This document shows, in pieces, positions 16,322 through 21,039 of a DNA stretch of 21,039 nt. Below the pieces are notes generated by a model. It ran no database searches. It saw only the letters and a program-made list of their open reading frames with translations, and was not told the origin of the DNA. The position numbers and the translations under genes are program-made. This DNA is from M55B157 sp040265115 (GTDB lineage: Bacteria; Actinomycetota; Actinomycetes; S36-B12), in NCBI GenBank assembly GCA_040265115.1, contig JBDQGZ010000012.1:1-21039 (forward strand), read 5' to 3'. The number at the start of each line of letters is the position of its first letter. Within the stretch, counting starts at the first letter, position 1.

Positions 16322-16792
16322 CTACTCGGGAAGCGAGAAGTCAGCGGGGCCGGCGCCTGCGGGTGCGGCTCCGCTGGGGAAGTTCACCCGGAACTGCACA
16401 GCGCGGGAACTGCCTCCCACCTCGTCTCCGACGTTTGCCCGAACGACGTAGCGACCGGGGCGGCCAAACTGAACTTCTCCGCTCACGGCGAGGACACTGC
16501 GCATGTCTGCGCCGGGGGTCGCTCCTGCGGGGCGGCCGGCCTCAACCGCGCCCTCGACGGCGAAGAGCTGCTCACCATCTTCATGTTCGACGCTCACGGT
16601 GAGCGGGTAGGCGCGGTTGGTCTCGTTCCAACCGATGAGCAGGCTCACTCCGATGCCCAGGTGGACGGTCCCGAGGTTGCCTTCGTTGTCGAGGGGTTGA
16701 TCCAACTCGCTCCACCCTGCGCCCTGCAGGTAGAGCAGGCCGTTGATGGCTTCGGCGTGGTGGGCGAGGGTGACGAACTCGATCTGCGGCAT
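16322..16792 (-). CDS. DUF6941-like hypothetical protein
   Basis: A 156-residue soluble protein of unknown function. The opening MPQIEFVTLAHHAEAINGLLYLQGAGW, the segment LIGWNETNRAYPLTVSVE, and the later GRPGRYVVRANVGDE look like a small beta-sandwich family of actinobacteria that I recall as DUF6941. The C-terminus is low-complexity (Ala, Gly, Pro). AGGA lies 7 nt before the ATG. It converges on clpB with only 9 bp between the stop codons and diverges from the aminotransferase gene. No functional link to either neighbour is evident. Confidence 0.75.
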   Translation of the reverse strand: MPQIEFVTLAHHAEAINGLLYLQGAGWSELDQPLDNEGNLGTVHLGIGVSLLIGWNETNRAYPLTVSVEHEDGEQLFAVEGAVEAGRPAGATPGADMRSVLAVSGEVQFGRPGRYVVRANVGDEVGGSSRAVQFRVNFPSGAAPAGAGPADFSLPE

Positions 16793-16823
16793 GGGTCCAT
16801 CCTGCCCTATCGGGTCATGCCGC

Positions 16824-16833
16824 AGGCTAGGGT
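16824..16833. promoter_or_regulatory. Overlapping divergent -10 elements
   Basis: AGGCTAGGGT contains TAGGGT on the plus strand (16828-16833), 8 nt before the aminotransferase GTG, and TAGCCT on the minus strand (16829-16824), about 32 nt before the DUF6941-like ATG. The two TANNNT hexamers share the central TA, so one symmetric site could drive transcription in both directions. No -35 elements stand out. Confidence 0.45.
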
Positions 16834-16841
16834 CACGGATC

Positions 16842-18017
16842 GTGGCACGACGTTCTCCGATCCTCGTCGAGCGGATGCGCCCCTATGAGCGCAGCGTCTT
16901 CGGCGACATGTCCGCTCGCGCGCGCTCAGTCGGCGCCGTCAACCTCGGCCAGGGGTTCCCTGACGAGGATGGTCCTGACGAACTCAAGGCCATCGCGACC
17001 GCGGCGATCACCGATGGCAGAGGCAATCAGTACCCCCCGGCGCACGGTCTCCCCGATCTTCGTCAGGCAGTAGCGGAGCATCAGGAACGGTTCTACGGAC
17101 TCAGCGTCGACCCGGATGCCGGCGTCGTGATCGGCACGGGTGCCAGCGAAGTCCTGCAGGCGGCCCTGCTGGCTCTCTGCGAGGACGGGGATGAGGTGGT
17201 GGTCTTCGAGCCATGGTTCGACCTGTATGCCGCCGGTATCGCCCTCGCGGGGGCACAACGCGTGAGCGTCCCACTTCGGCCGCCGACCTACCGCCCTGAC
17301 ATCGATGCCCTTCGGGCTGCGATTACCGACCGAACCCGTGTGCTGCTGTTGAATTCACCGCACAATCCCACCGGTGTGGTGTTCACCCGGGATGAGTTGG
17401 CGGCAATCGCCCAGATCGCGATCGAACGCGACATCGTCGTGTTGTCCGACGAGGCATACGAGCACCTATGGTTCGACGGTCATCCACATATCCCGATCTC
17501 GACGCTTACCGGGATGTTCGAGCGGACTATCAGTGTCGGCAGCGGTGGAAAATCTTTTTCCTTCACCGGCTGGAAGGTGGGTTGGGCCAGTGGGCCGGCT
17601 GATCTCATCGGAGCGGTTCGCGTCGTGCGCCAACATCTGTCGTACGTCTCAGGTGGGCCCTTCCAATACGCGATCGCGGCAGGATTGAGGCTCCCCGATT
17701 CCTACTTCGAACATTTGCGATCCTCAATGCAGGCCAAGCGGGATCTGCTCACCCCCGGACTGCGTGATCTGGGTTTCGCCGTCACGGAGTCTGAGGGCAC
17801 CTACTTTGTGACGACTGACCTCGGCCCGTTCGAGGTCGAGGACGGCCGTGCCCTGTGTGCCTGGTTGCCGGAGCATGCTGGGGTCGCTGCGATCCCGATC
17901 CAGGTGTTCTGTGACGATCCGGCTGTGGGCGCAGGATCGATCCGCTGGGCCTTTGGCAAATCCGATGACACCTTGCGTGAAGCGTTGCGTCGGCTCCATA
18001 AGGTGATCGAATCATGA
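16842..18017 (+). CDS. Class I/II PLP-dependent aminotransferase, DapC-like
   Basis: A 391-residue fold-type I aminotransferase, cytosolic. VGAVNLGQGFPDEDGP and NQYPPAHGLPDLR near the N-terminus, NSPHNPTG (residues 171-178), SDEAYEHLWFDG, and the PLP-binding Lys237 in SVGSGGKSFSFTGWKVGWA are diagnostic. It strongly resembles mycobacterial DapC (Rv0858c), an N-succinyldiaminopimelate aminotransferase of lysine/cell-wall synthesis. Relatives include methionine and kynurenine aminotransferases, so specificity is not certain. The GTG at 16842 is supported by TAGGGT 8 nt upstream (leaderless pattern); an ATG at 16875 is an alternative. The stop overlaps the next gene's ATG (ATGA), so the two are translationally coupled. 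Confidence 0.9.
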   Translation: MARRSPILVERMRPYERSVFGDMSARARSVGAVNLGQGFPDEDGPDELKAIATAAITDGRGNQYPPAHGLPDLRQAVAEHQERFYGLSVDPDAGVVIGTGASEVLQAALLALCEDGDEVVVFEPWFDLYAAGIALAGAQRVSVPLRPPTYRPDIDALRAAITDRTRVLLLNSPHNPTGVVFTRDELAAIAQIAIERDIVVLSDEAYEHLWFDGHPHIPISTLTGMFERTISVGSGGKSFSFTGWKVGWASGPADLIGAVRVVRQHLSYVSGGPFQYAIAAGLRLPDSYFEHLRSSMQAKRDLLTPGLRDLGFAVTESEGTYFVTTDLGPFEVEDGRALCAWLPEHAGVAAIPIQVFCDDPAVGAGSIRWAFGKSDDTLREALRRLHKVIES

Positions 18018-19624
18018 GAGCTCGCTGGGACGCGGTCATCATCGGCGGCGGGCACAACGGCTTGACCGCTGCTGCCTACCTCGCGAGGGCCGGCCGGAAG
18101 GTGCTGGTGCTGGAACAGGGTGCGCAGGTGGGTGGTGCCGCTGTGTCAACCGAGGCATTCCCCGGTGTGCCTGCTCGGCTATCGCGCTATTCCTATCTCG
18201 TCTCTCTCATGCCGAGCGCGATCATCGAGGAGCTGGGCCTCGGCGTCGAATTGCGTTCTCGCACTGTCGCTTCTTACACACCGGTGATTCGTGATGGCCG
18301 TGACACGGGGTTGCTCGTTGAGCGCACACCGGGCGACGCAACGCGACGGTCCTTCATTGAGGTCACCGGGAGCGAGAGCGATTATCGGGCTTGGCAGGAC
18401 CTGTACAGCAGGATGGAGTCGGTTGCTCGTGTACTGGCCCCGATAATGCTGCATCGACTGCCATCCGTGGACGAGGCACGAGCTCTCGTGGTGGAGGCGG
18501 CTGGTGAGCAGACCTGGGAGCAGATCGCCGAGATCCCACTCGGTGAAACATTGATGGAAGCCTTCACCGATGATGATGTCCGCGGAGTCGTTGCTACCGA
18601 CGGCCTGATCGGCACCTACACGTCACTCTTCGACTCTTCACTTCTGGCGAATCGCTGCTGGCTGTACCACCTGGTCGGGGATGAGACAGGAGAGTGGAAG
18701 GTCCCGGTCGGGGGGATGGGTGCGGTGAGCGGTGCCCTGCACCAGGCGGCCGTTGAGGCAGGATCGGTCATCCGCACGTCGGCTCAGGTGACGGCGATCG
18801 ACACCGATGGTCGAACGGCACAGATTCGCTGGAATGACGCCGAAGGCACTGAACACATCGAGGACTGCGTCTGGGTGCTGTCGAATGTAGCACCCCAGAC
18901 ACTGTCGAACATGCTGGGTGCTGACGCTGTTCCTCCGCATCGCTCTCAGGGTTCGCAGATGAAGGTCAATATGTTGTTGAGCAGGCTTCCTCGACTGAAG
19001 TCGGGCCTCGACCCTCGAGTCGCCTTCGCTGGAACCCTTCACATTGCTGAATCATTAGCGACGCTCGAGCGCAGCTTCGCTGACGGCGTTGCAGGTCGAC
19101 TCCCAGAGCGCCTGCCCGCAGAAATTTACTGTCACACGCTCACCGATCCATCCATTCTCGGACCGCAGTTGCAACAGCAGGGATGGCACACCATGACCCT
19201 CTTTGGGCTTCACGCGCCGGCGTCGCTGTTCGATGGTGACGATCACGATGGCATGCGGGATCGAATGATGAACGGCTATCTCGATCAGATCGATGAGTTC
19301 TGTGCTGAACCGATCCGAGACTGCCTGGCGGTCGACGGTTCGGGCAATCCGTGCATTGAGGCGCGTACGCCGCTCGAGCTCGACGCGTCAGTCGGCCTGC
19401 CTCGCGGGCACATCTTTCATCGCGATCTGCGTTGGCCGTGGGCGGCTGATGATGATGGGACCCCCGGAGCGCCGGACTCGATCCCTGGGTCGTGGGGCGT
19501 AGAGACATCGATCGACAACGTCCTGGTCTGTGGGGCTGGGGCCCGCCGAGGCGGGGGAGTGAGCGGGATCCCCGGTCGGGCCGCGGCGATGGCGGTGCTC
19601 GATGATGGGGCTTCCCTTCCATAA
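18014..19624 (+). CDS. FAD-dependent oxidoreductase, CrtI/PYROXD2-like
   Basis: A 536-residue flavoprotein of the phytoene dehydrogenase-related amine oxidase superfamily. The N-terminal dinucleotide fold is AVIIGGGHNGLTAAAYLARAGRKVLVLE (split as AVIIGGGHNGL at residues 7-17 and RKVLVLE at 28-34), followed by VGGAAVSTE. The C-terminal FAD motif is LVCGAGARRGGGVSGIPG. Many relatives have no known substrate; true phytoene desaturase activity is not supported, as no other carotenoid gene is present. The ATG overlaps the aminotransferase stop by 4 bp, indicating co-translation; this does not by itself show a shared pathway. Confidence 0.87.
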   Translation: MRARWDAVIIGGGHNGLTAAAYLARAGRKVLVLEQGAQVGGAAVSTEAFPGVPARLSRYSYLVSLMPSAIIEELGLGVELRSRTVASYTPVIRDGRDTGLLVERTPGDATRRSFIEVTGSESDYRAWQDLYSRMESVARVLAPIMLHRLPSVDEARALVVEAAGEQTWEQIAEIPLGETLMEAFTDDDVRGVVATDGLIGTYTSLFDSSLLANRCWLYHLVGDETGEWKVPVGGMGAVSGALHQAAVEAGSVIRTSAQVTAIDTDGRTAQIRWNDAEGTEHIEDCVWVLSNVAPQTLSNMLGADAVPPHRSQGSQMKVNMLLSRLPRLKSGLDPRVAFAGTLHIAESLATLERSFADGVAGRLPERLPAEIYCHTLTDPSILGPQLQQQGWHTMTLFGLHAPASLFDGDDHDGMRDRMMNGYLDQIDEFCAEPIRDCLAVDGSGNPCIEARTPLELDASVGLPRGHIFHRDLRWPWAADDDGTPGAPDSIPGSWGVETSIDNVLVCGAGARRGGGVSGIPGRAAAMAVLDDGASLP

Positions 19625-19652
19625 AAGATCGGATTTTTTCTTCGACCCGTCC

Positions 19653-19658
19653 TAAACT
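19653..19658 (+). promoter_or_regulatory. Candidate -10 element upstream of the GMC oxidoreductase gene
   Basis: TAAACT fits TANNNT and would start transcription near 19665, giving a leader of about 48 nt that contains the strong Shine-Dalgarno GGAGG (19701-19705). No clear -35 is present, so read-through from the upstream FAD oxidoreductase gene is equally possible. Confidence 0.3.
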
Positions 19659-19712
19659 CATGGCCCGAAGGCGGTGATTGTGGTGCCTTCTGGCGGTCGA
19701 GGAGGCGCAGTA

Positions 19713-21039
19713 GTGGAGACGTTGGATCCGGTCGACGTTCTCGTCGTGGGGGCAGGAGCGTCAGGTGCAGCGTTCTCGTGGAGATTGACGGGTTCTGCTC
19801 GGCGGGTGGTCTGCCTCGACCAGGGAGGCTGGGTTCGCCCAGAGTCGATTCCGTCACTGTCAACGGAGTGGGAGCGTTCTCGAGCCAGATCCCATCACCC
19901 GAATCCCAATGTGCGCCGCAATGCCTGGGACTACCCAATCGACGATTCGCAAAGCGCTATCCGGCCACTGCTTTATAACGCTGTGGGTGGGTCGACGATT
20001 CACTGGGGAGCGCATTTTCCGAGGTTGAAGCCCTCCGACTTCGCTGTCCAATCCCTCGATGGTGTCGGGTTGGACTGGCCGATTCGGTATTCCGATCTTG
20101 CCGCATATTTCGAGATCAACGACGCCATGATGACGGTGTCCGGCCTCGCGGGAGATCCGGCGAACCCGCCTCGAGGCCCCAGGCCGTGTCCTCCCCTGCC
20201 ACTGGGTGAGGGTGCGCGACGAATTGCGGAAGCCTACAACCGGTTGGGGTGGCACTGGTGGCCCGTTGATGCTGCGATCCTCACCGAGGACCGACCTCAC
20301 CGACAGGCATGCAACAACTGCGGACCCTGCGACCTCGGTTGTCCGCGAGGAGCACGTGCGAGCACCGATATCGCCTACTGGAGCGAGGCTCTTGCTTCGG
20401 GCGTGGAATTGCGCACGGAATGTCGAGTTGTGCGCGTCACGTCGGAGCCCGGACGGGTCACCGGTGTCGATTACCTCGACAACGCCGGGCGCATGTTCCA
20501 TCAGCCGGCGGAGACTGTCGTCCTGGCGGGTAACGGCGTGGGTACGGCTCGGCTTCTGTTGCTCAGCGCGGCTGACTGGTGTCCGACAGGCCTGGCGAAC
20601 TCCTCTGATCAGGTGGGCCGGAATCTGATGCACCACCCCACCGGGATGGTGACGGGTGTGTTCACGGAGCCGCTTGAAGGGTACGCGGGCCCCTTTGCTG
20701 TGAGCATCTTTAGTCAGGAGTTCTACGAAACCGACGAATCTCGAGGATTCGTTCGTGGATTCCAGGCTCAGACGATTCGAAGCGACGGCCCGCTGGGGAC
20801 AGCGCTCGGCGGCTACCTGCCTCGACTGCCCTGGGGCAGTTCCCATCACGACAATTTCGACCGGCAATTCGGTCATACAGCGAGCATCACCGTGACGACA
20901 GAGGATCTCCCCGATCCTGAGAACCGGGTAACCCTCTCGGATTCCCTCACCGATCGGTTCGGGATACCCGCACCGCGGATCCGATATCAGGTCGAGGAAC
21001 GCTGCCGACGAACAATTGACTTCGGAATCGAGCGCAACA
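19713..21039 (+). CDS. GMC family oxidoreductase (partial, cut by window end)
   Basis: The frame is open for 442 codons from a GTG at 19713 to the right edge, with no stop. GGAGG lies 7 nt upstream. The N-terminus has a short FAD-binding fold, DVLVVGAGASGAAFSWRL (GxGxxG at residues 13-18), followed by the GMC-type VGGSTIHWGAHFPRLKPSDF (91-110). Next comes the cysteine motif C200-x2-C203-x2-C206-x3-C210 in CNNCGPCDLGCPRGARAST, then VVLAGNGVGTARLLL and VGRNLMHHPTG. Long-chain alcohol oxidases and FAD sugar dehydrogenases carry comparable cysteine motifs, in some cases binding an Fe-S cluster. The substrate is unknown. The C-terminal catalytic His region lies beyond the window. Confidence 0.88.
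   Translation, partial: METLDPVDVLVVGAGASGAAFSWRLTGSARRVVCLDQGGWVRPESIPSLSTEWERSRARSHHPNPNVRRNAWDYPIDDSQSAIRPLLYNAVGGSTIHWGAHFPRLKPSDFAVQSLDGVGLDWPIRYSDLAAYFEINDAMMTVSGLAGDPANPPRGPRPCPPLPLGEGARRIAEAYNRLGWHWWPVDAAILTEDRPHRQACNNCGPCDLGCPRGARASTDIAYWSEALASGVELRTECRVVRVTSEPGRVTGVDYLDNAGRMFHQPAETVVLAGNGVGTARLLLLSAADWCPTGLANSSDQVGRNLMHHPTGMVTGVFTEPLEGYAGPFAVSIFSQEFYETDESRGFVRGFQAQTIRSDGPLGTALGGYLPRLPWGSSHHDNFDRQFGHTASITVTTEDLPDPENRVTLSDSLTDRFGIPAPRIRYQVEERCRRTIDFGIERN

Noticed and set aside
19630..19640. T-rich run after the FAD oxidoreductase gene as an intrinsic terminator
   Set aside because: No stable G+C-rich stem precedes the T run; the flanking AAAAGATC gives only weak imperfect pairing.
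19860..20876. A 338-codon minus-strand frame near the right edge
   Set aside because: It lies opposite the GMC oxidoreductase gene, which is open to the window edge, has a strong Shine-Dalgarno and clear FAD and cysteine motifs.

Overview
The window is G+C-rich, densely coded chromosomal DNA from an actinobacterium (class Actinomycetes or a close relative; I cannot name the genus). The evidence is an HspR-type heat-shock cluster with a HAIR operator, a mycobacterial-type bifunctional dCTP deaminase, a likely F420-dependent luciferase-like oxidoreductase, a DapC-type aminotransferase, a membrane Fe-S reductase like mycobacterial Rv0338c, and several starts that look leaderless (TANNNT hexamer 6-8 nt before ATG/GTG). 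It reads mostly as core chromosome. I see no phage, IS element, CRISPR array or plasmid gene.

Region 1 (1-5.5 kb, all minus strand). In transcription order: a FUSC-type membrane transporter gene followed 7 bp later by a TetR regulator; a single ATP10/thioredoxin-fold-like gene; a two-gene operon of a beta-ureidopropionase-like amidohydrolase and a TIGR03842-type LLM flavin oxidoreductase, probably a piece of reductive pyrimidine or hydantoin catabolism; then tRNA-Gly(CCC). The three protein-coding units each end in a copy of the same ~45 bp imperfect palindrome, and the stem appears to be kept by a compensatory base change. This unexplained repeat is the most novel-looking element here.

Region 2 (5.5-9.5 kb). 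dcd diverges from the FUSC gene, with only 43 bp between their GTG starts. Two overlapping leaderless promoters and a perfect 9-bp-arm palindrome fill that space. An NmrA-like NAD(P)-binding protein gene follows and converges on a 747-codon membrane heterodisulfide-reductase-like Fe-S protein gene.

Region 3 (9.5-16.3 kb, plus strand). The complete heat-shock operon dnaK-grpE-dnaJ-hspR-clpB. A perfect 10-bp inverted repeat matching the HspR operator overlaps the -35 of the dnaK promoter, so the HspR made within the operon should repress the whole operon, including clpB, with DnaK as probable co-repressor.

Region 4 (16.3-21.0 kb). A small DUF6941-like gene (minus) diverges from a DapC-like aminotransferase gene; their candidate -10 elements overlap on opposite strands. 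The aminotransferase gene overlaps a CrtI/PYROXD2-like FAD oxidoreductase gene by ATGA. A GMC-type oxidoreductase gene, carrying a ferredoxin-like four-cysteine motif, then runs off the right edge. Every intergenic space is shorter than 300 bp.
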